From Pseudomonas sp. ANT_J12 (GTDB lineage Bacteria; Pseudomonadota; Gammaproteobacteria; Pseudomonadales; Pseudomonadaceae), in NCBI RefSeq assembly GCF_008370045.1, contig NZ_VOBN01000001.1, positions 1,116,001-1,180,000 of the forward strand: a DNA stretch of 64,000 bases, in the 5' to 3' direction. The notes below the pieces were generated by a model. That model ran no database searches. It had not been told where the DNA came from and saw only the letters and a list, made by a program, of their open reading frames with translations. Made by a program: the position numbers and the translations under genes. This document shows, one piece after another, positions 53,177-63,100 of this stretch. Within the stretch, counting starts at the first letter, position 1; every line of letters starts with the position of its first letter.

Positions 53177-53488
53177 ATGAGTGATGTACAAGGCTTCATC
53201 CTGCACGCCAAGACCCGCCCGGAAAAAGCCGAGGCCTTTGAAGCGCTGTTTCGCGCCTATGTCGCGCCAAGCCGCGCCGAACCCGGTTGCATCGAGTACC
53301 ACATGCTGCGCGACCAGCAGGACCCGACGCTGTTTATCTTTTACGAGATCTGGGAATCCCAGGCGCATCTGGATGTGCACTCGAACCTGCCGCACATGAA
53401 GCAGTTCCGCGAGCAGCGCATGAACTTCCTTGAGCGGGATTTCGACATTCGCGCCATCGAGATGCTCAGCCCGTCGTCTAGCCGCTGA
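53177..53488 (+). CDS. YgiN-like quinol monooxygenase (ABM domain)
   Basis: 103 residues, MSDVQGFILHAKTRPEKAEA onward. The ABM fold appears as 'AEPGCIEYHMLRDQQDPTLF' and 'YEIWESQAHLDVHSNLPHMK', the latter the conserved W.....L..H motif. E. coli YgiN acts on quinols reduced by MdaB. Here the two genes are divergent with a 163-base shared upstream region, so they may be co-regulated. The 3' end overlaps the convergent TauE/SafE gene by 11 bases. Confidence 0.8.
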   Translation: MSDVQGFILHAKTRPEKAEAFEALFRAYVAPSRAEPGCIEYHMLRDQQDPTLFIFYEIWESQAHLDVHSNLPHMKQFREQRMNFLERDFDIRAIEMLSPSSSR

Positions 53489-54242
53489 TCAGCAAGTGGC
53501 CGCCGAGTGCACCAAGGCCGATGAAGAACACCCGCTTGAACAGCACGGCGCTGATCCGCTGACGCAACCACTGCCCGAGCAACATGCCGAGCACCGCCGG
53601 GATCAGCGCCAACAGCGAGGCGCTCAACTCGCCACCGCCCAAGGCACCGCGCCAGAACAGGCCGGCGGCCAGGGCCAGGGTCGAGACGGTGAACGACAAC
53701 CCCAGCGCCTGCACCAGTTCATCCTTGTTCAAGCCCAGTGCTTGCAGATAAGGCACTGCCGGAATCACGAACACGCCGGTGGCTGAAGTGATAACGCCGG
53801 TTAGCACACCGCAGACCGGGCCGAGCCAACGCTCGGTGCGACTGCTGACTCGCAACGCTGGCAGAAACAATCCGCTCAAGGCGTACACCAACAACGCCGC
53901 CCCCAATCCCCGCACCACCCAATGCCCGCCGGCCATGCCGATCCACAGCGTACCGGCGCCGGTGCCGATGAAGATCGCCAGCAGCATCGGCCACAAGCGT
54001 TTGATCAGCCCTTGCAGATGCCCGCCGAAGGCCAGTTGCCAGACGTTGGTCAGGGTCGCCGGGATGATCAACAACGCGGCAGCCTGCGACGGCGCCATAG
54101 CCAGGCCGAGCAGGCCCATGGCGATGGTGGGCAGGCCGAGGCCGATCACGCCCTTGATCATGCCGGCCAGCAGGAAGGTGGCGATGACCGATACAGACAG
54201 GGCCAGACCGAGGTTTTGGTAGAACGCGGCGAGTGTATTCAT
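53478..54242 (-). CDS. TauE/SafE-family sulfite/organoanion exporter
   Basis: 254 residues with about eight hydrophobic segments. 'GMIKGVIGLGLPTIAMGLLG' at the start and 'VCGVLTGVITSATGVFVIPA' in the middle are the two half-repeat signatures of TauE/SafE permeases. The substrate is uncertain: sulfite, sulfonates or other small anions. It is divergent from a LysR gene, with a palindromic repeat in between, so that LysR is a candidate regulator. Confidence 0.8.
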   Translation of the reverse strand: MNTLAAFYQNLGLALSVSVIATFLLAGMIKGVIGLGLPTIAMGLLGLAMAPSQAAALLIIPATLTNVWQLAFGGHLQGLIKRLWPMLLAIFIGTGAGTLWIGMAGGHWVVRGLGAALLVYALSGLFLPALRVSSRTERWLGPVCGVLTGVITSATGVFVIPAVPYLQALGLNKDELVQALGLSFTVSTLALAAGLFWRGALGGGELSASLLALIPAVLGMLLGQWLRQRISAVLFKRVFFIGLGALGGHLLISG

Positions 54243-54319
54243 GGGGCTATCCTGCGCCCCGGCGGCCGGGTTGAAAATCTGCCATATACTGAGGGTGCCT
54301 CTTGATATGACAGAGGCAC

Positions 54320-54431
54320 GATCGTTCCCACGCTCTGCGTGGGAATGCAGCCCGTGACGCTCAGCGTCACTTGCCGAAGCGGATGCGGAGCGTCCAATGA
54401 GGCATTCCCACGCAGAGCGTGGGAACGATCC
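54320..54431. repeat. Single copy of the 114-bp inverted-repeat element
   Basis: ATCGTTCCCACGCTCTGCGT...ACGCAGAGCGTGGGAACGAT forms a nearly perfect terminal inverted repeat of about 28 bases around a ~55-base core with GTGACGC/GCGTCAC. It is the same family as the array at 31.6-32.2 kb, inserted in reverse. It fills most of the region between the divergent TauE/SafE and LysR genes, ending 12 bases before the LysR ATG. Confidence 0.9.
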
Positions 54432-54442
54432 TGTGGAAACTT

Positions 54443-55327
54443 ATGCACTTCGACCTCACCGACCTGCGTCTCTACCTGAACATCCTCGACACCGGCAACA
54501 TCACCGCCGGCGCCGGCCGCACGCATCTGTCCCTGGCCGCCGCCAGTGCACGCATCCGCGCCATGGAGGCGTCGCTGGGTATCGAGTTTCTACAAAGGAA
54601 TCGCCGCGGCGTCACGCCCACGCCCGCCGGCAAGGCGCTCGCCCAGCACGCCCGGGTGCTGCTGCAACAGGCCGAGCGCATGCAGCAGGATCTCGCCGAC
54701 TACGCCAAGGGGGTCAAAGGCCAGGTGCGGTTGTTGTGCAACACCACGGCGATCACGGAATACCTGCCGGAGCTACTTGCGGACTTCCTGCGCGAGCATC
54801 CCAACCTCGACATCGACCTGCAAGAACTGCCCAGCGCACGCATCACTCACGCCTTGCGCCAAGGGGCGGCGGACCTGGGTATCGTTTCCGACGCCATCGA
54901 CACCGACGACCTGCAAACCCGGCCTTTCCGCGACGACCCGCTGGTCTTGATCCTGCCCCGCGATCACCCGTTGGCCGACGCCGGCGACGTCAGTTTCAGC
55001 GACACCTTGCACCATGACTACGTAGGACTGAGTGCCGATAGCGCACTGGCGGTGTACCTGGAAGAACAAGCCCTGCATATCGGTTCGAGGATGCAAATCC
55101 GCATCCGCGCCGACGGCTTCGATGGCGTGATGCGCATGGTCGCCCGGGGCGCCGGGCTGGCGATCGTGCCCTTGGCCGCCGTCGAACGCTGGCCAGGCGA
55201 AAAGCCTTTCCAGAGCCGCGCCCTGCAAGAGCCCTGGGCCCAACGCAAACTGCTGCTGTGCGCCCGGGACTTCGCCGCACTGCCCGGTTACGCCAACGCC
55301 TTGCTGCCCGCCTTGACTCTCCCCTGA
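54443..55327 (+). CDS. LysR-family transcriptional regulator
   Basis: 294 residues from ATG 54443 (MHFDLTDLRLYLNILDTGNI). The HTH is 'NITAGAGRTHLSLAAASARI' and 'FLQRNRRGVTPTPAGKAL'; the effector domain starts at 'GQVRLLCNTTAITEYLPELL'. No strong ribosome site is visible because a repeat element ends just upstream (GTGGA only), so expression may depend on that element's sequence. It is divergent from the TauE/SafE permease gene, its most likely target. Confidence 0.8.
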   Translation: MHFDLTDLRLYLNILDTGNITAGAGRTHLSLAAASARIRAMEASLGIEFLQRNRRGVTPTPAGKALAQHARVLLQQAERMQQDLADYAKGVKGQVRLLCNTTAITEYLPELLADFLREHPNLDIDLQELPSARITHALRQGAADLGIVSDAIDTDDLQTRPFRDDPLVLILPRDHPLADAGDVSFSDTLHHDYVGLSADSALAVYLEEQALHIGSRMQIRIRADGFDGVMRMVARGAGLAIVPLAAVERWPGEKPFQSRALQEPWAQRKLLLCARDFAALPGYANALLPALTLP

Positions 55328-55372
55328 GGGGCAGACTTTACCCTTGAGGTTTCATCCTCAAGGACGCAGACG

Positions 55373-55948
55373 ATGGGCAAGAAAATCCTGGTGATTCTCG
55401 GTCATCCTTCCAGCAACAGTTTTTGCGGCGCGCTGGCCGAGCGGTATGCGCAATCGGCGTTACGCGCCGGGCACGAAGTGCGGCAGTTGTTTCTCGGCCA
55501 GCTGGATTTCGACCCGGTGCTGCGTGAAGGCTATCAACAGATCCAACCGCTGGAAGCCGATCTGCGCCAGGCTCAGGCCGACGTTCTGTGGGCCGAGCAT
55601 CTGACACTGGTTTATCCGATCTGGTGGGGCGGGATTCCGGCGTTGCTCAAGGGCTTTTTCGACCGGGTGTTCCTGCCCGGATTTGCCTTCAAGTACCGCG
55701 AAGGCAAGGCGTTTCCCGACAAACTCCTGCATGGTCGCACCGCGCATTTGCTGGTGACCATGGACACACCGCCCTGGTACTACCGCTGGGTCTATCGCAT
55801 GCCGGGGCTGCACCAGATCCGCAAAACCACCCTGGCGTTTTGTGGCATAGAACCCCGGCGCACCCTCACCTTCGGCCCGATCCTGGGCTCCAGCGCGGGT
55901 CAGCGCGAAGCCTGGCTGCTGCGAGCCCAGGCTATCGCCGGCCGATAA
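55373..55948 (+). CDS. Flavodoxin_2-type NAD(P)H oxidoreductase
   Basis: 191 residues, MGKKILVILGHPSSNSFCGA onward. 'ILVILGHP....FC.ALAERYA', 'HLTLVYPIWWGGIPALLKGF' and 'DRVFLPGFAFKYREG' define the quinone-reductase/KefF group of the Flavodoxin_2 family (FMN or FAD, two-electron reduction of quinones or nitro compounds). It starts 45 bases after the LysR stop and is followed by a MerR gene 48 bases later. Intact and cytoplasmic. Confidence 0.85.
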   Translation: MGKKILVILGHPSSNSFCGALAERYAQSALRAGHEVRQLFLGQLDFDPVLREGYQQIQPLEADLRQAQADVLWAEHLTLVYPIWWGGIPALLKGFFDRVFLPGFAFKYREGKAFPDKLLHGRTAHLLVTMDTPPWYYRWVYRMPGLHQIRKTTLAFCGIEPRRTLTFGPILGSSAGQREAWLLRAQAIAGR

Positions 55949-55996
55949 GTCTGCCGATAATGGGCCCGGTTTACCCACGGCAAAAAAGGACTTTCC

Positions 55997-56368
55997 ATGT
56001 ACATCGGCCAGGCTGCGCAGCGTTCAGGAACCACCGTCAAGAGCATCCGTCACTACGAGGCCATCGGCCTGTTGCCACCCGCCAGGCGCCAGGGCAACTA
56101 CCGGGTTTATGACCAACAGAGCGTCGATCTGCTGAGCATCATCAAGTGCGCCCAGCAACTGGGTTTCAAGCTCAAGGAGTTGCAGGCGATTTTCGCCGGC
56201 CAAACCGGCCAGCCACTGGCATGGAGCGACGCGCAGCAGGCGATCACGGACAAGAAGCGCGAGGTCCACGACCAAATCGCTGCGCTGACCCAACGGCACG
56301 CGCAATTGGTCGAGTTTGAAGACAGCCTGCAAAACGCCTGGAAACACTGCCCTTTAGAGCGAACTTGA
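55997..56368 (+). CDS. MerR-family regulator
   Basis: 123 residues, MYIGQAAQRSGTTVKSIRHY onward. The winged helix 'IGQAAQRSGTTVKSIRHYEA' and 'GNYRVYDQQSVDLLSIIKCA' is clear, then a dimerisation coiled coil ('KKREVHDQIAALTQRHAQLV'). There is only one Cys near the C-terminus (KHCP), so a metal-binding CxxxC type is unlikely; a redox or organic ligand sensor is more probable. It immediately follows the flavodoxin-type gene and probably regulates it. Confidence 0.85.
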   Translation: MYIGQAAQRSGTTVKSIRHYEAIGLLPPARRQGNYRVYDQQSVDLLSIIKCAQQLGFKLKELQAIFAGQTGQPLAWSDAQQAITDKKREVHDQIAALTQRHAQLVEFEDSLQNAWKHCPLERT

Positions 56369-56549
56369 ACGCCATTGTCCGTACGTTAATCAACGCAAAA
56401 TAAGCCCAAGGAATAACTTGCAAGGTACGGCTACATACGTACTATAGCTCCGGAGCGAACGTGTTGTCCGAGAGCCGTTTTCGCACAGCGACAGCGGTCA
56501 AGGAAGAACGGATCAGCTCCAATAACCTACAAGGAATGAAGGGGACGCT

Positions 56550-57056
56550 ATGGTTGATTCATCGGAGTTTCGTAACGCAATGGCGATGCTGGGCAGCGCC
56601 GTCACCATCGTCACAACGGATGGCCCCGCAGGCCGTTTCGGCTTCACCGCTTCTGCCGTGTGCAGCGTGACGGATTCACCGCCGACGCTGCTGGTGTGCG
56701 TCAATCGCGCCTCGGCCAACCACGAGCATTTCAAAACCAACGGCGTGCTCTGTGTGAACGTGCTGACCGGGGGCCACCAATCCACCTCCGGCGCCTTCGC
56801 CAATCGTCAGTTGACCATGCAGGAACGCTTCTCCAGCGTTAACTGCCAGACCCTGGTGACCGGCTCGCCGGCCATCGAAGAAGCGCTGGTCAATCTCGAC
56901 TGCCGTGTCAGCAAGATTGACGAGGTCGGTACCCACAGCATTTTTTACTGTGAAATCCTTGAGCTCAAACACAGCGAAGCCAAGGAAGGCCTGGTCTATT
57001 TCAATCGCAATTACTACCGTCTCAATGACGAAATGCGCTTGGCCCCCGATCAGTAA
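56550..57056 (+). CDS. Flavin reductase (HpaC/RutF-like component)
   Basis: 168 residues, MVDSSEFRNAMAMLGSAVTI onward. 'RNAMAMLGSAVTIVTTDGPA', 'GFTASAVCSVTDSPPTLLVC' and 'VNRASANHEHFKTNGVLCVN' are the flavin-reductase-like domain with its FMN-binding region. 'YFNRNYYRL' ends the domain. Such proteins supply reduced flavin to two-component monooxygenases (HpaB, RutA types). No oxygenase gene is adjacent, so the partner is elsewhere or the reductase serves several. About 180 bases upstream contain no gene. Confidence 0.85.
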   Translation: MVDSSEFRNAMAMLGSAVTIVTTDGPAGRFGFTASAVCSVTDSPPTLLVCVNRASANHEHFKTNGVLCVNVLTGGHQSTSGAFANRQLTMQERFSSVNCQTLVTGSPAIEEALVNLDCRVSKIDEVGTHSIFYCEILELKHSEAKEGLVYFNRNYYRLNDEMRLAPDQ

Positions 57057-57138
57057 TCGATGCCCCGACCTGCGTGACCGCCGCCGGTTTTTGCTGACCG
57101 GCAGCTCGTGCGCAACGGGTCATGACAGGGATGAAACC

Positions 57139-57414
57139 ATGTTATTCAATGAAGACAACTTCGCGGATCTGGACCTGAACCTGATCATCATTTTCCTGGT
57201 GTTATTTCGCGAGCGAAGTGTTTCGCGCACGGCCGAACGCCTGCACGTCAAACAGCCGGCAATCAGTGGTTCGTTGGCGCGCTTGCGCAAGAAGTTTGAT
57301 GACCCGCTGTTCCTGCGCTCGTGCAACACGATGCGCCCGACGTCGAAAGCGGAAAAACTGGCCCTGGCCCTCACCCCGGCCATCAGCCAGATTGAAGCCG
57401 TGATCAACCTCTGA
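57139..57414 (+). pseudogene. LysR regulator reduced to its HTH domain
   Basis: ATG 57139 gives 91 residues: 'LDLNLIIIFLVLFRERSVSR', the winged helix 'LHVKQPAISGSLARLRKKFD', 'RPTSKAEKLALALTPAISQI', then a stop after 'EAVINL'. LysR proteins have ~300 residues, so the effector-binding domain is absent. The sequence after the stop shows no continuing LysR frame, so this is a deletion rather than a single nonsense change. The remaining HTH plus linker helix could still bind DNA as a dimer. A palindrome resembling a terminator follows at 57432. Confidence 0.6.
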
Positions 57415-57431
57415 GACGCATCAGGCAGACA

Positions 57432-57457
57432 GCCCTTTGGCCGGCCAACGGCCAAGG
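57432..57457. terminator. Hairpin after LysR stub
   Basis: CCCTTTGGCCG, GCCAA, CGGCCAAGGG forms a ten-base stem with one bulge. No strong T run follows on either strand, so termination activity is uncertain. Confidence 0.4.
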
Positions 57458-57550
57458 GTTCGCCGCCCGATGATAGCGGCTGGGGAAATGATCTTTGGGG
57501 GATGATGTCTGGGTGTTTTTTCAAGCTCGATTGCCGAGCCTGATGTCGAA

Positions 57551-58081
57551 CTAGACCCGCGCCCAGAACGCCGGTAGAAAGCACTCGCTGACCAACAAGG
57601 CCGAGCCGTTGCGCGTAAAGCGCGAGCGCCGGGCCAGCAGCCGTTTGGCGTGTGGCGCGTAACGATAGGACAGCGCCGCCAACGGCGCGCCGGGGCTCAG
57701 CAAGGCACACTGGAACGGTTCGCGCAGGGTCTGTTCCGAGCGGTAGAGAATCTCCGCCAGCGGTCGGCCACCGTACCCGTTCAACTCGGCCCAGTCGGCG
57801 CTCAGGGCCGGCACACTGGTCAGGCTGCGCGCCGTGACGCAGGCCTCGCCGTCGATCTTCATCACCACTTCGCGCACCCAGCCGGTGGATGCCGGCGGGA
57901 CATCAAGCGCTTCGGCTTCGTCATGATTGAGCAGCGTATGCGACTGCTCGATGACTTCGATGGAATAGTCGCCCATGGCTTTCAGGCGCGGGGTCAACGC
58001 GCCGGGCAAAAACAGCCAATGGTGCTCGGGGGCGGTCAACTCCGACAACGGTCCGGATGACCAATAATGATTCGTTCCCAT
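57551..58081 (-). CDS. Chorismate lyase (UbiC-like) paralogue
   Basis: ATG 58081 is nine bases after GGAGG, giving 176 residues. The UbiC fold is recognisable: 'HWLFLPGALTPRLKAMG', 'GWVREVVMKIDGEACVTARS' (the Arg of E. coli UbiC WLRE is kept), 'GRPLAEILYRSEQTLREPF' and 'LARRSRFTRNG...LVSECFLP' (the catalytic Glu is kept). The enzyme splits chorismate into 4-hydroxybenzoate and pyruvate. It is not beside ubiA, so it may be a second copy feeding a specialised aromatic. It lies 82 bases after an ArsR gene and near an RND pump on the same strand. Confidence 0.75.
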   Translation of the reverse strand: MGTNHYWSSGPLSELTAPEHHWLFLPGALTPRLKAMGDYSIEVIEQSHTLLNHDEAEALDVPPASTGWVREVVMKIDGEACVTARSLTSVPALSADWAELNGYGGRPLAEILYRSEQTLREPFQCALLSPGAPLAALSYRYAPHAKRLLARRSRFTRNGSALLVSECFLPAFWARV

Positions 58082-58163
58082 GCTCACACACCTCCCTGGT
58101 GATCGTGAATCGGTTGGTTGCCGTGAAGGGCACTGCCCTTCACCTGCGGTGGATCAACTGCAT

Positions 58164-58526
58164 TCAAGCGTCGGCGTCTTCGGTGACTTCATGCTTGCTG
58201 ATGACATCAACAGTCTGTTCATCGAACTTGACCGCGGTGAGCAGCGAATCGAGCAGCCCGGGAAACCGCAGGTCCATGTCCTCGCGGCGCAAGGACAAGA
58301 GGTTTTCCCGACCGTACGGCCGTTGCCAAATCAGGCCGCTGTCGCGCAAAACCCGCCAGTGATGGGTCATGGTCGACTTCGATGCGCCCTTGAGGATCCG
58401 GCCACAGGGGTGTTCCTGGCCATCGGCCAACACCTTCAACACGGTCAGGCGCAACGGGCTCCCCAGCGCGGACAGAACATTCTCTAACAAGATCTGATCC
58501 TGGTTGGGGTGATTCGGGACGTTCAT
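58164..58526 (-). CDS. ArsR-type HTH regulator
   Basis: 120 residues, MNVPNHPNQDQILLENVLSA onward. The winged helix is 'LGSPLRLTVLKVLADGQEH' and 'SKSTMTHHWRVLRDSGLIWQ', typical ArsR/SmtB spacing. There are no CxC metal motifs, and a single Cys occurs in 'HPCGRIL', so it may be a redox- or ligand-responsive member rather than an arsenic sensor. It is on the same strand between the RND operon upstream and the chorismate lyase downstream, so it could control either. Confidence 0.8.
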   Translation of the reverse strand: MNVPNHPNQDQILLENVLSALGSPLRLTVLKVLADGQEHPCGRILKGASKSTMTHHWRVLRDSGLIWQRPYGRENLLSLRREDMDLRFPGLLDSLLTAVKFDEQTVDVISKHEVTEDADA

Positions 58527-58655
58527 AGGTAGGTACCTTTGAGGATATAGGCGGGAAAAGTCATGCGTGAATTCGTCTATACGAGAACAGTAAGACTATA
58601 CACAAAGATCCCTTTTCCCGCGATCAACGCCCCGGGCGCTACTGCCCGCTGAACG

Positions 58656-60107
58656 CTACTGTTCGGTGTTCTTCGCTAACGGCGATTCAGGCTCCTGGAA
58701 GCCGCCGCCCAACGCCGCCATCAATGAAATCGAACTGTCGACGTGCTTGCTGTTGAGGTAAGCCAGGCGCATCTCGTCCTGAATCAATTGTTGCTCGATG
58801 TTTAGCGCGTCGAGGAACGTATCTTCCCCGGCCTTGTAGCGCGACTGCGAAAGCTCATAGGACGACTGGGCAATCGCACACGCATCCTGTTGCACCACGA
58901 TCTGCTGTTCGAAGGAACGCAGCTGCGTCACCGAGATCGCGACTTCGTGCAGCGCCGACGTCAGCACCTGGTTGTAGTGCGCAATGGAAGCATCCAGCTC
59001 GGCATTCCCGGCCTTGAGGTCGGAGCCCAAGCGCCCGGCATCGAAAATCGGCAAGGAAATGGTCGGCGCGATGTTCCAGAACTTGCTGACGCTGGCGAAA
59101 ATCGCGTCACCGGACAAGGCATGTGTGCCCGCCGCAGCGACCAGGTTGATGTTGGGATAAAACGTGGTTTTGACCGCGTCGACATTCCTGTTCTCGGCCT
59201 CCACCCGCCAACGCGCCGCGACGATGTCCGGCCGGCGCCCGAGCAGCTGCGCCGGCAGTTGTGCGGGCAGCGCCACCGCGCTGGCTTGCAAGGTCGAAGG
59301 CCGCTCGATGCCCTGCGCCCGATCAACGCCCTTGCCCACCAGCACAGACAATTGCAGCCGCGCAATTTCGATGTCGTCCAGCGCACCGATCAGGGTCGAT
59401 TCCGAGCGGGCCTTGAGGCTTTGCACCTGCTTCAACTGCGACAGGTTGTCCAGCCCCGAGTTGTAGCGCGAGTCCGACAATTCCACCAGTTTGCTCAAGC
59501 GCTCCAGATCCCGGCGATTGAGCTCCGAGACCTGCCAGGCATACGCCAATTGGTTGTAAGCCTTGACCACGTTGACCGTGAGAATCAGCTTCGACGATTG
59601 CAGGTCGACTTCCGCTGCCATGGCGCTGTTGAGCGCCGATTCCCAGGCCGCGCGCTGGCCGCCCCACAGGTCAAAGGTGTAGTTGAAATTGACCGCCAGG
59701 TTGCGCGCCGTGAAGTACTTGTGGCCTTCGCCACTGTAGTCCTCGAACTTCGACAGACGCCCACGGCTGACCCCCGCCGAGGCGTCCATTTCCGGGTAAC
59801 GCTCGGCATCGCGCAAGTCCAGAAAAGCATTGGCCTTGGCGACCCGCGCCGAGACTTCCTGCAAGTCCGGGTTGCTCGCATAAGCCTCTTCGATCAAGGC
59901 CCCCAGGCGTGGATCGCCGAGGGACGACCACCAATCGGCACGGGGCCAATTGGCCGGTGGCAGCGTGTCTTTCAAGCTGTTCGAGGACGCCTGGTCAATG
60001 CTCAGCAATTGGCCCTGATGATCGATCCCGGCGTAGTTCACACAGCCGGCCGTCAACAGGATCGAAGCGGCCAGCGGCGCCAGCATGAAGCGTGTAATCC
60101 GATACAT
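58656..60107 (-). CDS. RND outer membrane factor (NodT/OprM-like lipoprotein)
   Basis: 483 residues. The signal peptide ends in the lipobox 'LTAGC' (Cys ~22). Two TolC-like repeats follow: 'WWSSLGDPRLGALIEEAYAS' and 'NPDLQEVSARVAKANAFLDL' in the first, 'AQLLGRRPDIVAARWRVEAE' and 'YKAGEDTFLDALNIEQQLIQ' in the second. It forms the outer-membrane channel of the tripartite pump and starts 9 bases after the RND gene stop, so it is the last gene of the operon. Confidence 0.9.
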   Translation of the reverse strand: MYRITRFMLAPLAASILLTAGCVNYAGIDHQGQLLSIDQASSNSLKDTLPPANWPRADWWSSLGDPRLGALIEEAYASNPDLQEVSARVAKANAFLDLRDAERYPEMDASAGVSRGRLSKFEDYSGEGHKYFTARNLAVNFNYTFDLWGGQRAAWESALNSAMAAEVDLQSSKLILTVNVVKAYNQLAYAWQVSELNRRDLERLSKLVELSDSRYNSGLDNLSQLKQVQSLKARSESTLIGALDDIEIARLQLSVLVGKGVDRAQGIERPSTLQASAVALPAQLPAQLLGRRPDIVAARWRVEAENRNVDAVKTTFYPNINLVAAAGTHALSGDAIFASVSKFWNIAPTISLPIFDAGRLGSDLKAGNAELDASIAHYNQVLTSALHEVAISVTQLRSFEQQIVVQQDACAIAQSSYELSQSRYKAGEDTFLDALNIEQQLIQDEMRLAYLNSKHVDSSISLMAALGGGFQEPESPLAKNTEQ

Positions 60108-60116
60108 ACAACTTCC

Positions 60117-63100
60117 TCAGATGGGTTGCGGCGCACTGACCGAGTGAGTTTCAGCGGCGCGAGCCGGCTGCTTGATCGAGCTCAGCAAGGTGTAGACCGA
60201 CGGCAGGATGAACAGCGTGAACAGCGTGCCGATCAGCATCCCCACCACAATCACCAGACCCAGACCGAAGCGGCTGTTGGCACCCGCGCCGCTGGCGAAC
60301 AACAGCGGCGCCAGACCCACCACCATCGCGGCGGTGGTCATCAGAATCGGCCGCAGACGCACTTGCGCGGCATGTTGAATCGCTTGCACGCGGTCCATGC
60401 CTTGCTTGCGTTGCAGTTCATTGGCGAACGCGACCATCAGGATCCCGTGCTTACTGATCAATCCGATCAAGGTAATCAGGCCGATCTGGGTGTAGATGTT
60501 CAACGACGTCATGCCCAGCGCCAGCGGCACCAGGGCCCCGCAGATCGACAGCGGCACGCTGATCAGAATGATGAACGGGTCGCGGAAGCTCTCGTATTGC
60601 ACGCTCAGCACCAGGTAAATGATCACCAGAGCCAGGCCGAAGGTGAACACCAGGCTGTTGCCTTCCTGCACGTACTGACGCGCATCGGACTGCCAGTCGA
60701 AACTGAAGCCGGCCGGGAAGTTTTCCGATTGTTTTTGCAGGAAGCCCACGGCATCGCCCAGGGTCACGCCCGGGGCCGGAATGGCCTGGAACGTGGCGGA
60801 GTTCTGCTGGTTGAACTGGGTCATGCGGTTAGGCTCGACCTTCATGCTCAGGGTGGCCAGCGTCGACAGCGGCACCGGGTTGCCCTTCTGGTCTTTCACG
60901 TAATACAGCTTGAGGGTTTCCGGGGTCAGGCGGTCGGCGGAAATCGACTGCGGAATCACGTCATAGGAACGCCCGTGGAAGGAGAACCGGTTGACGTACT
61001 TCTCGCCGATCAGGCTGTTGAGGGTCTCGCCGATGTCCTGCATGCGAATGCCCAGGGCGTTGGCCTTGGCGCGGTCGATCTGGATTTCGACCACCGGGTT
61101 GTTGAAGTCCAGGTCGCTGTCCACCACCGCAAACAAACCACTGGCCTGGGCCGCCTGCTTGAGTTGGTCCATCACGTTGAACAACGCCAGGTATTCCTGA
61201 TCGCTGCGAATGACCATTTGCACCGGCAACCCGCCGGTCGAGCCCGGCAATGGCGGCATCTGGAACACAAAGATGCTGGTGCCTTCGATCTGGTTCACCT
61301 TCGCCTGCAAGTCGGGCTGGATGGTGTTGGCGTCGCGACCGCGTTTTTCCCAGTCCACCAGGTTGATCCCGCCGACGCTGTTGGACAGCCCGTCGGAACC
61401 GTTGGCCACCCAGTTGCTGTAACCCTCGGGAATCTCGTTGAACGTCTCGTAGAGCTTGTGGGCGTAGGCTTCCAGGTAGTTGAGGTTGGCATGCTGCGGC
61501 GCCTTGATGGCGGTCAGCAGGATGTTCTGGTCTTCCAGCGGCGCCAGTTCGGTCTGCGCCGAGCGGTACAGGAACGGCAGGCTGAAAAAGATCACCAGGG
61601 CCACGCTCAGGCTGATCCAGCGTCGAGCCAGGGAACCGCCGAGCAATGCGCCGTAGCGCCGGGCCAGGTACTGGAAGAAGCGGTCGGCCTTGACCGCCAT
61701 GAAGCCTTCGCTGCTTTTGGCATCCAGCAGGCGGGTACTCATGATCGGCGACAACGTCAGCGCGACGATCCCGGAAATCACCACCGCACCGGCCAGGGTC
61801 AGCGCAAATTCCTTGAACAGCGTACCGGTGAGGCCGCCCATCAAGCCGATCGGCGCGTACACCGCCGCCAGGGTAAACGTCATCGCCACCACCGGCCCCG
61901 CCACTTCACGGGCACCGATCAACGCCGCATCGAACGGCGTCTTGCCCTCCTCGATGTGCCGGTGGACGTTCTCCACCACCACAATCGCATCGTCCACCAC
62001 CAATCCGATGGCCAACACCATCGCCAGCAAGGTCAGCAGGTTGAGACTGAAGCCGAACATCTGCATCAACATCGCCGCGCCGAGCATCGACAGCGGAATG
62101 GTTACCAACGGAATCAGTACGGTGCGGAAGGTACCCAGGCACAGGTAAATCACCAGCACCACAATCACCAGCGCTTCGAGCAGCGTGTACGACACTTCGT
62201 CAATCGAGGACTGAATGAAGTGCGCCACTTCGAACGGGATTTGTACGGTCACACCCGGCGGCAGGGTTTCCTGGATCTGCGGGATCAGTTCCCGCACACG
62301 CTTGACGATCACCAGCGGGTTGCCGGTCGGTGCGGCATCGAGGCCGAGGAACAGCGCCGGGACATCGCTCATCGAACCACTGGTGTCGGTCGCGGCCGCA
62401 TTCAGCTCGACCGTGCCCACGTCGCGCACTCGAATGATCCGACCGTTGTCGTTGCGCAGCACCATGTCGCGGAAGTCTTCGACGCTGTTGAGGTCGGTGT
62501 TGACCCGCAGGTTGCTGACCACGTACAGGCCTTTGACCTGACCCGGTGCGGCCTGGAAGTTATTGCCTTCGATGGCTTTCGACACGTCTTGCCCGGTCAT
62601 GCCGTAACCGGCCAAGCGTTGCGGGTCCAGCCACAGGCGCATGGAGAGTTTCTGCTCGCCCATGATGTTGATTTTCGCCACACCTTCGATCCCGGCGAAC
62701 ATCGGCTCGACGACGCGGGAGATGTAATCGGACATCTCCGGGATGGTCAGGTTGGAACTGGCAAACGCCACGTAGGCCACGCTGGTGAAACCGCCCGAGG
62801 TGCGTTCCACCACCGGGTCATAGGCATCCTTGGGCAAGCGATACTTGATCTGGTTGACCTTGGCCATCACCTCGGTCAACGCCGAGATCGAGTCACTGTT
62901 GAGGGCCATGCGGATCGTGACCAGGCTGCGGCCCTGGGTCGAGGACGACGACAGGTAGTCGATGCCCTCGACCGAGGCCACGGCCTGGCTGATCGGCTGG
63001 GTGACAAAGCCTTGCATCAGTTCCGACGAGGCGCCGGGGTACTGGGTGGTGACCGTGATGGTCGACGTCTCCAGCATCGGGTACTGGCGGATCGGCAAGT

